Assembly (NCBI GenBank): GCA_033398695.1
Contig: CM065817.1
Location: 69,800,001-69,864,000 of the forward strand
Origin: Orobanche coerulescens
Taxonomy: Eukaryota; Streptophyta; Magnoliopsida; Lamiales; Orobanchaceae
Length of the DNA stretch: 64,000 nucleotides
Reading direction: 5' to 3'
Shown here: positions 21,874 through 33,465 of the stretch, piece after piece
Numbering within the stretch: position 1 is the first letter of the stretch
Layout of the letters: every line of letters begins with the position of its first letter
The notes under the pieces: model-generated
Told to the model about the DNA's origin: nothing
Database searches by the model: none
Seen by the model: the letters and a program-made list of their open reading frames with translations, nothing else
Made by a program: the position numbers and the translations under genes

Positions 21874-24363
21874 GAATATGGTATCGGAGCTTAGGTCGAG
21901 AAAACCTAGGCATTTGGGTCGAGTTGGGTCGTGTTTTTGTCGCGTCATTCGAGTTGTCGATTGACAAATACTAGAGCCATGAGTTTTTGCTGTTCATCTC
22001 GGGCTTGTGCGTTATGTGATTTACCAGTGTGGTACTGGGATTGTTGTAAACTTTTCCAAATGGTGCTAACGTGTTTCTTCAGATAGAGCTGTGTTGTGTT
22101 CTCGAGTTGAACTGAGTTTGCAAAACGTGTGCTTTGAAAATATATTTGTCGAGTGTTTTCTTGAGTCGAGACATGTGCCAGTATCACGGGGAATAGTCGG
22201 CTTCACGATCTGTAAGTATTTAGATTTTTGAATTATATTGAGATTTATTGCCATTCTAAGTTGATATGCTTTGAGATTCAGCAGAATATTATGCATTACA
22301 GTATAAGGTGACAGAGTTGGGACAGGATTTATGATCTTGAGAAGTTATGATTTTGGAAATCAATATGTCGATTAAGTTTTGGAACGGAGTTGTGCATTTG
22401 GTAGAAATATTGTGGATTGTTCAGGAGAACATGTAGTCATGTTAATTCATTTTATGATATATGAACTGTTTTTGAGCATTTGAAAATGGTACTTTTCAAA
22501 ATGAATGTTTTACGGATGTTTTACCGTAAATGATTTTTGGGTCGAGACCCAATCGATTTTGAAATAGTTTTATAACTAAGGACTTGAGGTCCAGAAGGAT
22601 TTTCTACTTTTTAAACTTCTTGTAATGCGGAACAAGATACGGGCTGAGACCCTAATGTTTCAAAAGAAGGCTTTTCTGTTTTCTAAAACTCCCGAGAATT
22701 GTAAAACACTTTATCAATCTTTATCTATTTCATTTCTGCCCTTCGCGGTTTTGGTTTACTTGTTCAAACGAAACCTCTCGGGAAGTCTTTCGTTGTGTTT
22801 GATTTGTTGATTATTCCACGTTTTGCCATAGCATGGTTGAGGTGACCCAAGATGGGTTAATGGTTGCGTTGCAAGTCATATGTGGAAAAGGAGTTTTTGG
22901 TCGGAATTTATATATTGAGATTTTGGAACTCTATCGTGTGTTTTCCGCTGGAATATCAGTGGATATTGGTGACAGACCGAACTGGTATACAGGAGTATGG
23001 ACGTAGTCGAGCATTTGCATAGTTCGCATTTTAAAACTTCGAAATCGTGTGAATTCGGAGGACACTGTTATTGAATACTTGGCACCAGCGAGCCAATTTA
23101 ATTTTTTTTTTAATTTATTTTGTGGTCTTACCAAAATTTATGTTTTGAGTTTTGGAATTTTTGAAAAGAACTTTCGAAAATTGTCTTCGTGACAAGATTA
23201 TATGATTTCAAACTGGTTTTGAAAATGGGATCGATGTATATACGCATGTAGTGCATAATGCATATCGTGGTGAAGCTCTGAGTGAGACTCACCAACTGGA
23301 TAACACACTAACGGTACTATGAATAGAGATTCGAACTTTAGTATGGCAGTTTGGTTACCCAAGAATGATCGGTTGATCTATCGGATGAGAGGAATATGCT
23401 GCGTATTGTAGATTCATGCCCAGGATGCGATTTTAGAATCTTTGAATTTTCTGAAATCGGGACATATGTGCTATGTAATTCCATTGGTAGGGTAGTAGTG
23501 TGATTTTTACCATAATGATTTTGAGGGATTTCTTTGTAAGTGTAGGTTTGGGGATGGTAACCCCGTGCTGGTTGCTTTGAGTAATGATTGGTCGTTCCCA
23601 GTCTATGTATGATTGGATATGTTCGACGGATTGTGATTGGTTGTTCATATGCCGAGGGATATGTTCACCAACAAGATATGTATATTGAGATCCACCGTAT
23701 GTGATTGGTGTGTCATTTTGAGAATATTATTCTTTCGTATATCTGTTTCTATGGTTCTGTGTTATCTGTGTTGAAGCTTACCGTGTGAAGGTATTCTCGA
23801 TTATCGTTGATCGTTCGTTTGTCATATTGGAGTTTATCATGATGATGATATTCACGATTGTGTTTTGACCTTTGGATGGTCGTTTTAGAGTTTATCATGT
23901 CGATGATATTCTCGGCTAAATTGTTGATTGATCAGTGTTAACGATCGTATGAGCGTTCGGACGTTGTGTCGATATTTCGGGGTCTGTTGTCATTGTTTTG
24001 GATAGTTGTTTCACATCTGTATCATGTATTATTGATTTGTATCCGGATTGGGATTTGATTGTGCGATCAGGCAGACATGATTTGATTCGGGCAGATTGTT
24101 TCATCCGAAGATGATATATTTCGTTGAGACTCAAGGAATTGTGATTGTAAGCATATTGAGACTGCACAGTGAAGTCACTTACTAGTATCTCAGGAGATCG
24201 TTGACCTACGTATTTGTAAGTATGCTCTTTTGGTTATTCGGTAATGATGATGATTGATCGTTGTCGTGGTGGTTTTGGGATATTTTGGGTTGAATCGTAT
24301 GTTGTTTGTTTTTATGACGGATTGCAAGTTTCGAGGCCGAAACTTATTTTAAGTGGTGTAGAA
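21874..24363 (+). mobile_element. Element C interior 2 (non-coding)
   Basis: A near-copy of interior 1. Primer site TGGTATCGGAGC at 21879-21890, hairpin GTTTCGAGGCCGAAAC at 24328-24343, then LTR3. No gag or pol motifs. Confidence 0.9.
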
Positions 24364-24937
24364 TGTAATATCCGGAATTTCTACTACTGTTGTTTGATAT
24401 TTTTTTTATCTGAGTTATATTGTACAGCGTGGAATCTGTACATTGTGGATAAAATAAATAAAGGACTGAGATGTCAGTATCGGTATAATTGTCGTATCTG
24501 ATTGACAGTTGCATTTGAGGATATCATGTATCAGGTTATCGTACTTTCGATATAGAATATATCGTATAAGAATATTATTGGATTCAGTGTTTGTGTTCAG
24601 TGTGTCTTATGTTTGTTTTTGGTATGTCGAGATGTTGGACAGAAATTGCGGAAAATGGCTAAGTGTAGCATTATTAGCGCATGCTAATATGCATTCCTAG
24701 CGCACGCTATCGTGCAGGTTTAGCGCACGCTAGTTCAGAATAGATCAGAGGGAATCTACGTGTGGACCTGGTCACTTTCGGCGCATGTGCCGACGAAGTC
24801 AACGGATGTTGTAATGTAGTGTTAGCGCACGCTAATGCATGTTGATTAGCGCACGCTAACTGTATATCGGTCAATAGGGAATCTTGGCTTTATTGGGTGC
24901 TTTCGGCATGTGGGCTAACGAGCATATTCGGGGTAGG
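24364..24937 (+). repeat. Element C LTR3, part 1
   Basis: This is the first 574 bases of LTR3, ending at GTAGG where D is inserted. It contains the first palindromes (24673-24862), with one palindrome and spacer missing relative to LTR1. Confidence 0.93.
24933..24937 (+). repeat. Target-site duplication of D (GTAGG)
   Basis: GTAGG here and at 33461-33465 flank the TGTAAC...TTTACA ends of D exactly. Confidence 0.93.
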
Positions 24938-25959
24938 TGTAACACCCCCAATCCGCTCAGGGATATTACACGCCGTAGAACCTTTCCTCAAGGATCTACC
25001 AGGCTGGTAACACATATAACAACTCAACCATGCCTTTAAGACTAAAATGACTAAGTAGACCGATTTGGTCTTTCAATAAATACATACAACTCAAATACAA
25101 CTCATGCCCGCGCAGGGGTCAAAACACAACCACACCCGTACAACGGGAAAAATATAGTAGCGGAAAATAAGGTACAATTGAACCAATAATCAATGTACGG
25201 TTCCTCATGTGATTAGTATCGATCATTTTTCATCATCCTTCGTGCCGACCCTGTGTTATGCTCCAAAACCTGAATGCAAAAATAGACATCCACCCCCCGA
25301 ATACTCAGGGGTTATCAAAACTCCACTGTTTTGCTAGTGCAAGTACAAGTGCAAAAAAAATAGAGTCATACAATTCACATTCCACGAACGATAATAAACT
25401 GGAATCCTCAAAGATTCAAATACAACAAGATGAACACTTCCCGAGGCGAGAGTTTAAGTAAAGACTTCCCAAAATTTCAAGATCAAAATATCATGGGAAA
25501 CAATTTATAAAATGATTTGAAATACCATCGGGAGTTTTCATAGAAAACGATTTAGGATTATCAAATCCTACTTTTCAAAACCCAAAAGACTAAAGGGGTC
25601 ACCGCCCCAAAGGTTTACTTTCCGAAAAATGACCTTTACCAAACCGTTGGGATTTTAGACCCAAATCCGTAAAATGACTTTTACAAAACCATTGGGATTT
25701 TAGCCCCAAATCTCATCAACTCACAGTACACAAGAACGACCACAAGGTTCGTCTCCCAACATCAAAATCCACAAATAAAGGATTTAACACAAACAACAAA
25801 ATACTCTAGTGCCATCCTAGCCAAGTAAGCCAAACGAACAACTTACCTCTTACACACTTAGTCGATGCATGAAATCATGAAAACCGTTCAAAAGCACTCA
25901 TTTCCGGAAATGCCAATATCAAATCACATTTGCAAAATGCACCACAATTAACCGCGGAC

Positions 25960-26090
25960 CCACAGCTTCGTGGATCCCTATCGAGACCCCGTCGGATCTA
26001 ACCCGTAGTGGTTAAAAGCAAGCTCGCGGTCCCACAGCTTCGTGGAGCCCTACCGAGACCCCGTCGGATCTAACCTGTAGTGAGCATACA
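25960..26090 (-). repeat. Two CCCGTCGGATCTAACC cassette units, D 3' LTR
   Basis: Two tandem units share CCCACAGCTTCGTGGA and GAGACCCCGTCGGATCTAAC. The 5' LTR has the same pair at 31360-31490. They occupy the same place as the C and B cassettes and share a GTCCGACGGG-like core. Confidence 0.85.
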
Positions 26091-27183
26091 CACACACGTT
26101 ACTCATGCAATACTAATATGCTAAGAATGTAAGTTCATCAAGAATACTTACTAGAGATGGCCACTTATCCGACAACATTATCAAACTCTTCAAAACACAA
26201 TAACAAGATTAAACACGGAATACACGATTCCATAACTTTTAAACAACAGGGATATCATCAAAGCCTTCAACGTTCAAAATAATCAAATCATAATCAATTC
26301 CCAAAACACAATGTTCACAAAACACACACGCGTTTTGAAAGAGAGCCTTTAACGAGGCCAAACCGAAATCTTTTGAAACTTCAATTCAAACAACTAAACA
26401 AACACACCAAGACGATCACCGTTCATCATATCCATAAAATAAGAAATGTATGATCAAGGTACTTGCCTCGAATAAGAACAACGTGGAGAATCGATCGAAG
26501 TAGGTTGGCATGAACCGACTACGAACCCGCCGAACTCCACCGAAATCCAACTCACGATAATAAACTACGAAGGACAATAACGACAATGAAAATGAATTCC
26601 ATAGCACGACTCAGAGCCGTTGAATTCAAAGAACAAATGACGAAAGTTCAAGTGTTTTCCCCAAAACGGCCAAGAACACGATTCGTCCCGACAAAACACG
26701 AAAACAGAATTCCAAGTTGAAATATGGATATACAATCCATAGAATATGTTTTACAACATCATTTAACCACAATCGATTCATCAAAAATAGATGAAAAACG
26801 AGATCGAGAACAAATCCCCCAAAAAGTCGATTCGAAGGAAATCAAGAAATATACATCGATTCGAAGAAGAACAATGGATTAAATGATGTTAAACACAAGA
26901 ATACTACCAAGATTAATCATACCCATCATGAATTAATCAACAACACGGAACGAATCGGACAAAAATGCAAAAACCCCCAAATTCACGAAATTAGGGTTCT
27001 AAGGTGAGATTACCTTGATTCGCTGAATCAAAGGATAATAACGGATGATTGATTGATGTTATGAACTCAAGAACTTCGTAGATTTGTTGTTGAATAACAT
27101 GGCTTCGTCACCTCCGAAGCTCCATCCGCGGATCGAAAAGAAAGGAGATGAAAAACGAGTGAGAATGAGGCTGCTCTGCCGAG

Positions 27184-27470
27184 CTAGCGTGCGCTATCGG
27201 GCCACGCCGCAATCCAGTGACCTCCTGGACTAGACTGCTCGGCCAGGTAGCGTGCGCAGCCTTCCGGCCGTAGCGTGCGCTACCTTCCGGCCATAGCGTA
27301 CGCAGCGTCCGACAGTAGCGTGCGCTACCTGCCGATCCACCGAGTCCAGTACCCCCACTGCCCTCCTGCCTCGGCCCGCTAGCGCGCGCAGACAACCGGG
27401 CGTAGCGTGCGCTGCCTCCCGGCCGTAGCGTGCGCTACCTTCCGGCCGTAGCGTGTGCTACGCCGGTTCC
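27184..27470 (-). repeat. GTAGCGTGCGCTAC inverted-repeat cluster, D 3' LTR
   Basis: At least nine copies of TAGCGTGCGCTA or TAGCGTGCGCAG separated by C/G-rich spacers (CTTCCGGCCG, CTCCCGGCCG). Sense orientation is TAGCGCACGCTA, identical to C. G+C content is far above the surrounding sequence. Confidence 0.93.
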
Positions 27471-28036
27471 TGCCGCACCCATCCGGCCGGTGCCCGCAAT
27501 CATCCGGCCAGTCCTGCAACCGTCTGGCCAGTACCCGACCACCAGGGTCCGACGACTCGATTTCCGAAAACGTACAGAACGAACAGGACGAAAAGTTTGC
27601 GGACAACACCAACGCCCCGAAATGAAAACATAATACCATAATTAATCATACGCGACCAAGAAACGGGTCGAGACAACAATTACAGATACGGATACCCGTA
27701 ACTTTTAAGAAATTACAAAATGGCCCAAAACGCCCGAAAATCACGATACGTGATCGAATAACCAAACCGAAGTTCATAACACGTCTAGCAAAGTTAAACG
27801 GACTTACGGGAAACTCGAAACAGCAGTTTCGAACGAGATTCGTAAGAATCGAACTCAAGTGCAGAAAAGTCGCTAAAAAGCACGGAACTCAACAAAACGA
27901 CACCGAAACGAACTCGGATGTCAAAAAGTGTAGAATTAATCATTCCCAGAATGATGAAACGGTCAAGAGAGAGTCGTCAAAACAGACTTCCGCGGAAAAA
28001 AAGAAATTACCGGAAATCGAAATTACGGGTTTTACA

Positions 28037-28071
28037 TTCTACCCTCCTTAAAAGAAGTTTCATCCCGAAAC
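28037..28071 (-). other. D polypurine tract and hairpin
   Basis: The minus strand reads GTTTC-GGGAT-GAAAC, TTCTTTT, AAGGAGGGTAGAA, then the LTR start. Confidence 0.8.
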
Positions 28072-30327
28072 TTAAAATAAGTAGGGAGAAGCAATATACC
28101 CTTCCAGGAAAACTCGACGAGATACGCAAAAACCGAAAACTCGCGCCCGACGGCGAAACGCGGCAAGAAACACAAAGAGACATACGGCGTGAAAACACGC
28201 TCCACGGCGACCAACACAACGTCGCCGTTAGGGTTATAATAAAACCAACCAATGACAAGCGTCATCAAACGGATAATATAGTCAAGTCAATCATCCGAAC
28301 AATCACAAAACACAACGAACGAAAATCAATAAGATTGACTGACCCAACAGTACATCAATCAAAACGCGAGTCAATCACTGAACAAATACGGAATTCCACC
28401 GCCCAAGGGTTGGAAGATCGAAAACGCGACTAATTTCCCGAACTTAAGGGAATTACGAAGGAGCCTGAACGCTCAACAATCACGAAATGAGAACAAAAAC
28501 CGAACAAACAAACGATCGAGACAACAAAGAATCGAACAATCATGTCCGAAACACGAAGGATAATAAAATTCAAACAACAACTCCCAGGATGATCTGGTGA
28601 GGACAACAAGACATGCATTCCCATAAGATCTATAGTAAAGGGAATAGCGATTGAAAAGTCACAACGACAAACGAGTTATTCCGAAACAATACCACCCTCG
28701 TTCGATCAACAAAAGCAAGGGATAGGGAAAGTTCATAAAATGTTAACGAGCATACACGAGTCGACAGAGTCAAAAACACAGGAGTTCCAAATCCGATCCA
28801 CTTCAAATAAAAGAACTAATAGAACCAAATGATGTCACTTCCGAACAAGGTTCACAAGAATCGAACCGAACTCGAAAAAGTCACAGCGATAACTAGATCA
28901 ACCCACAACAAGATCGCAGTTCGTTGGGACGATGAAACCGAAATACAGAACAAGTTCATAAAGTATCAACGAACATGAGCGAATCGATAGACTGGAGAAA
29001 GAGAAAATACAAAAGTCAAAATAGTACGGGTATTACCTTCGACCTCGTCCACAAAATTCACAAAAACGGGAGCAAGGTAACATGTCATTAAACAACCGAC
29101 ACATAACGGAACCATCACCGATGCACACGGTCATACAAAACCAAGCTCTAACAGCTCGCACATGCGCGGCAACGCAGAAATCACTACGAGGCGATAACAT
29201 TCAACACCAACATCCCGCCTCTCATAGGGGGCTAACACAACAAATGTGTGGAAAGCGACTCACCGCTCACACCGCCAATTCGGTCATACATGGGAGCAAA
29301 CATCAAAATGACAATGCGAACATCATACATACATACCCAGCCCTCAAACGGAAATGGATAGGTTTTTAAAAACGAAAACCTCATTTTTAAAATAATTTAG
29401 AAGAACACCGGTTGATCTTGAGTATCACCTTTCAAAAAGTATAAATGTGAAACATCGTTATCGAGACTTTGGAGAACCATTTCGCATTTGATAAAAATGA
29501 GGACACTTTCTCTTAGTGAAAACTTTCAGAATATTCGACCATCGGGTCTAAATAAAAGTGTTTCTAAAACATTGAAAATATCTCAAAACATTTTGGTCCT
29601 CGAGGTAGAAGAATTTGGAACATATTGTGGCACCTTGGATGTACCACGAGAAAATAATTCATTTTAAAAGTACGTCTCGAAAATTATTTTTCTAAGAAAC
29701 TCAAGGTTTTCAAAAATCCAATAGGCCAGAATGCCCAAAACTCACACATATCGATGTTCACTAAAACAACTCCTAGTACACGCATCAAAACATTTAAAAT
29801 CAAGACAATACATGTCTTTAAATGGAAATAAACGATAAAATACCATATTCAGAACAAAACCACTGACCCCATTCGAGGCCTCTAAGGACCCTCCCGCACT
29901 GGCTAGTGAACAAGTCCAACGCGTATAAGCTCAAAGCTTCCACAAGAGAACTTATAAAACGTGCAAATCGATTCGAAAATCATCAGCAACGGACAAAAAC
30001 AACAATAAAAGACATCACAAGCGACGACACTCCTCGTATAAATCAAATACGAGAGTCGACTAAATACATATCGTGAAATCAAAATCCACATAAGGATTCC
30101 ATCACTTAACAAATAATCAAAAAAATAGCTCGTGCCACACGAGGCACAACACAAAGAAGGAAGACTTACTTCCACAGGTCGCACGAAGATGATGATCGCC
30201 CCACGATACTAATCACGACCAAAAAACTCAAACGACGCGTCGCGACACGACTCAGTCAGATAAAATCCGACGAAACAAGACTCAAACAACATGACTTGAC
30301 CCGACAGCCTAGGTTTTCTCAACCTAA

Positions 30328-30339
30328 GCTCCGATACCA
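30328..30339 (-). other. D primer binding site
   Basis: TGGTATCGGAGC on the minus strand, four bases from the 5' LTR edge. Confidence 0.9.
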
Positions 30340-30676
30340 TTTATGTAACACCCCCAATCCGCTCAGGGATATTACACGCCGTAGAACCTTTCCTTAAGGA
30401 TCTACCAGGCTGGTAACGACATATAACAACTAAACCATGCCTTTAAGGCTAAAATGACTCGGTAGACTGATTTGGTCTTTCAATAAATACATACAACTCA
30501 AATACAACTCATGCCCGCGCAGGGGTCAAAACACAACCACACCCGTACAACGGGAAAAATATAGCAGCAGAAAATAAGGTACAACTGAACCAATAATCAA
30601 TGTACGGTTCCTCATGTGATTAGTATCGATCATATTTCATCATCCTTCGTGCCGACCCTGTGTTATGCTCCAAAAC

Positions 30677-30722
30677 CTGAATGCAAAAATAGACATCCAC
30701 CCCCCGAATACTCGGGGGTTAG
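30677..30722 (-). other. Branch site, hairpin and acceptor-like module, D 5' LTR
   Basis: Minus strand: GCTAAC, then CCCCCGA-GTAT-TCGGGGG (7-bp stem, 4-base loop), a T-rich tract and CATTCAG, then GTTTTGGAG. This is the longest stem among the families. Confidence 0.6.
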
Positions 30723-31869
30723 CAAAACTCCACTGTTTTGCTAGTGCAAGTACAAGTGCAAAAAAATACGAGTCATACAATTCACATTCCACGAACGATA
30801 ATAATCCGGAATCCTCAAAGATTCACATACAACAAGATGAACACTTCCCGAGGCGAGAGTTTGAGTAAAGACTTCCGAAAATTTCAAGATCAAAATATCA
30901 AGGGAAACAATTTATAAAATGATTTGAAATACCATCGGGAGTTTTAATAGAAAACGATTTAGGATTATCAAATCCTACTTTTCAAAACCCAAAAGACGAA
31001 AGGGGTCACCACCCCAAAGGTTTACTTTCCGAAAACTGACCTTTACCAAACCGTTGGGATTTTAGACCCAAATCCGTAAAATGACTTTTACAAAACCATT
31101 GGGATTTTAGCCCCAAATCTCATCAACTCACAGTACACAAGAACGACCACAAGGTTCGTCTCCCAACATCAAAATCCACAAATAAAGGATTTAACACAAA
31201 CAACAAAATACTCTAGTGCCATCCTAGCCAAGTAAGCCAAACGAACAACTTACCTCTTACACACTTAGTCGATGCATGCAATCATAAAAACCGTTCAAAA
31301 GCACTCATTTCCGGAAATGCCAATATCAAATCACATTTGCAAAATGCACCACAATTAACCGCGGACCCACAGCTTCGTGGATCCCTACCGAGACCCCATC
31401 GGATCTAACCCGTAGTGGTTAAAAGCAAGCTCGCGGTCCCACAGCTTCGTGGAGCCCTACCGAGACCCCGTCGGATCTAACTCGTAGTGAGCATACACAC
31501 ACACACGTTACTCATGCAATACTAATATGCTAAGAATGTAAGTTCATCAAGAATACTTACTAGATATGGCCACTTATCCGACAACATTATCAAACACTTC
31601 AAAACACAATAACAAGATTAAACACGTAATACACGAATCCATAACTTTTAAACAACAGGGATATCATCAAAGGCTTCAACGTTCAAAATAATCAAATCAT
31701 AATCAATTCCCAAAACACAACGTTCACAAAACACACACGCGTTTTGAAAGAGAGCCTTTAACGAGGCCAAACCGAAATCTTTTGAAACTTCAATTCAAAC
31801 AACTAAACAAACACACCAATACGATCACCGTTCATCATATCCATAAAATAAGAAATGTATGAGCAAGGT

Positions 31870-31878
31870 ACTTGCCTC
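31870..31878 (-). other. Donor-like GAG|GCAAGT, D 5' LTR
   Basis: Minus strand TCGAGGCAAGTACC, about 1.2 kb upstream of the acceptor-like module. Identical in the 3' LTR at 26461-26469. Confidence 0.5.
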
Positions 31879-32589
31879 GAATAAGAACAACGCGGAGAAT
31901 CGATCGAAGTAGGTTGGCACGAACCAACTACGAACCCGCCGACTCCACCGATAGCCAACTCGCGATAATAAACTATGATGGACAATAACGACAATGAAAA
32001 TGAATTCCATAGCACGACTCAGAGCCATTGAATTCAAAGAACAAATGACGAAAGTTCAAGTGTTTTCCCCAAAATGGTCAAGACCACGATTCGTCCCGAC
32101 AAAACACGAAAATGGAATTCCAAGTTGAAATATGGATATACAATCCATAGAATGTGTTTAACAACATCATTTAACCACAATCGATTAATCAAAAATGGAT
32201 GAAAAACGAGATCGAGAACAAATTCCCCAAAAAGTCGATTCGAAGGAAATCAAGAAATATACTTCGATTCGACGAAGAACAATGGATAAATGATGTTAAA
32301 CACAAGAATACTACTAAGATTAATCATACCCATCATGAATTAATCAACAACACGGAACGAATCGGACAAAAATGCAAAACCCCCCAAATTCACGAAATTA
32401 GGGTTCTAAGGTGAGATTACCTTGATTCGCTGAATCAAAGGATAATAACGGATGATTGATTGATGTTATGAACTCAAGAACTTCATGGATTTGTTGTTGA
32501 ATAACATGGCTTCTTCACCTCCGAAGCTCCAACCACGGATCGAAAAGAAAGGAAATGAAAAACGAGTGAGAATGAGGCTGCTCTGCCAC

Positions 32590-32596
32590 ATTTATA
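32590..32596 (-). promoter_or_regulatory. TATA box, D 5' LTR
   Basis: TATAAAT on the minus strand next to the palindrome cluster. It is missing from the 3' LTR. Confidence 0.6.
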
Positions 32597-32605
32597 CTGG
32601 GCCGT

Positions 32606-32905
32606 ACTAGCGCGCGCTAGGCTGCCGAGCTAGCGTGCGCTATCGGCCCAGGCCGCAATCCAGTGACCTCTGACTAGATCGCCGGCCGAGTAGCGTCGCG
32701 CACCTTCCGGCCGTGGCGTGCGCTACTGCCGGCCGTAGCGTCTGCCCGGCGTCAAGCGATGGCGTGCGCTACTGCCGATCCACCGAGTCCAAGTACCCCC
32801 ACCGCCTATCGCCTCGGCCAGCGCTTGCAGCAACCGGGCGTAGCGTGCGCGCCTCCCGGCCGTAGCGTGCGCTACCTTCCGGCCGTGGCGTGCGCTCGCC
32901 GGTTC
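32606..32905 (-). repeat. GTAGCGTGCGCTAC inverted-repeat cluster, D 5' LTR
   Basis: The same cluster as 27184-27470, but with many one- to few-base losses (GTAGCGTCGCGCAC, GTGGCGTGCGCT). Confidence 0.88.
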
Positions 32906-33465
32906 TACGCACCGCCGTCGGCGGTGTCGCAATCATCCGGCCCGATCCTGCAACCGTCAGCGATGCGACCACGAGGGCCGACGACTCGATTTCAAACGTC
33001 ACGGGCAAACGACGAAAAGTTTGCGGACAACATCAACGCCCTGAAATGAAAACATAATACCATAATTAATCATACGCGACCAAGAAACGGGTCGAGACAA
33101 CAATTACAGATACGGATACCCGTAACTTTTAAGAAATTACAAAATGGCCCAAAATGCCCGAAAATCACGATACGTGATCGAATAACCAAACCGAAGTTCA
33201 TAACACGTCTAACAAAGTTAAACGGACTTCCGAGAAACTCGAAACAGCAGTTTCGAACGAGATTCGCAAGAATCGAACTCAAGTGCGGAAAAGTCGCTAA
33301 AAAGCACGGAACTCAACAAAACGACACCGAAACGAACTCGGATGTCAAAAATTGTAGAATTAATCATTCCCATAATGACGAAACGGTCAAGAGCGAGTCG
33401 TCAAAACAGACTTTTGCCGAAAAAAATAAATTAACGGAAATCGAAATTACGGGTTTTACAGTAGG

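Larger units (their letters stand above)
24938..28036 (-). repeat. Element D 3' LTR
   Basis: It runs from TGTAACACCCCC to GGGTTTTACA. It holds the acceptor module (25270-25315; branch position reads GATAAC), two cassette-like units (25960-26090), GAG|GCAAGT (26461-26469), AAG|GTAATC near 27012 and the GC-rich palindrome cluster. Relative to the 5' LTR it lacks about 40 bases after CTCTGCC (27174-27180), and these include the TATA box. Confidence 0.94.
28037..30343 (-). mobile_element. Element D interior (non-coding)
   Basis: Minus-strand order: primer site TGGTATCGGAGC (30328-30339), a leader with GTAAGT near 30164-30169 preceded by CGTGGGGCGATCATC (like C and F), a long A-rich stretch on the plus strand without domain motifs, then GTTTCGGGATGAAAC (28057-28071) and AAGGAGGGTAGAA before the LTR. 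The Arg/Lys-rich plus-strand frame at 27918-28433 crosses the LTR border and is not credible as a gene. Confidence 0.85.
24938..33460 (-). mobile_element. Element D: non-autonomous long-LTR element
   Basis: LTRs of about 3.1 kb (24938-28036 and 30344-33460) flank a 2.3-kb interior that lacks gag and pol motifs in all frames. It reads on the minus strand: primer site at 30328-30339, polypurine tract and hairpin at 28037-28071. The GTAGG duplication is intact. It shares the C palindrome (TAGCGCACGCTA in sense direction) and the C leader motif, so it is probably a relative mobilised by the same Tekay proteins (inference). Confidence 0.94.
30344..33460 (-). repeat. Element D 5' LTR
   Basis: Same parts as the 3' LTR, with an intact TATA box and branch site. 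Outside the GC-rich cluster the two LTRs differ by scattered single bases. Inside it (about 32600-33010) there are many small indels. Confidence 0.94.

Noticed and set aside
27918..28433. 171-residue Arg/Lys-rich plus-strand frame
   Set aside because: It crosses the D LTR/interior border on the antisense strand, and its composition follows the A-rich, CGA/AAA-rich DNA. No motif was recognised.
24938..33460. D as a rearranged third copy of C
   Set aside because: D has its own TGTAAC/TTTACA ends, GTAGG duplication, opposite orientation and different LTR sequence. Only short motifs are shared with C.
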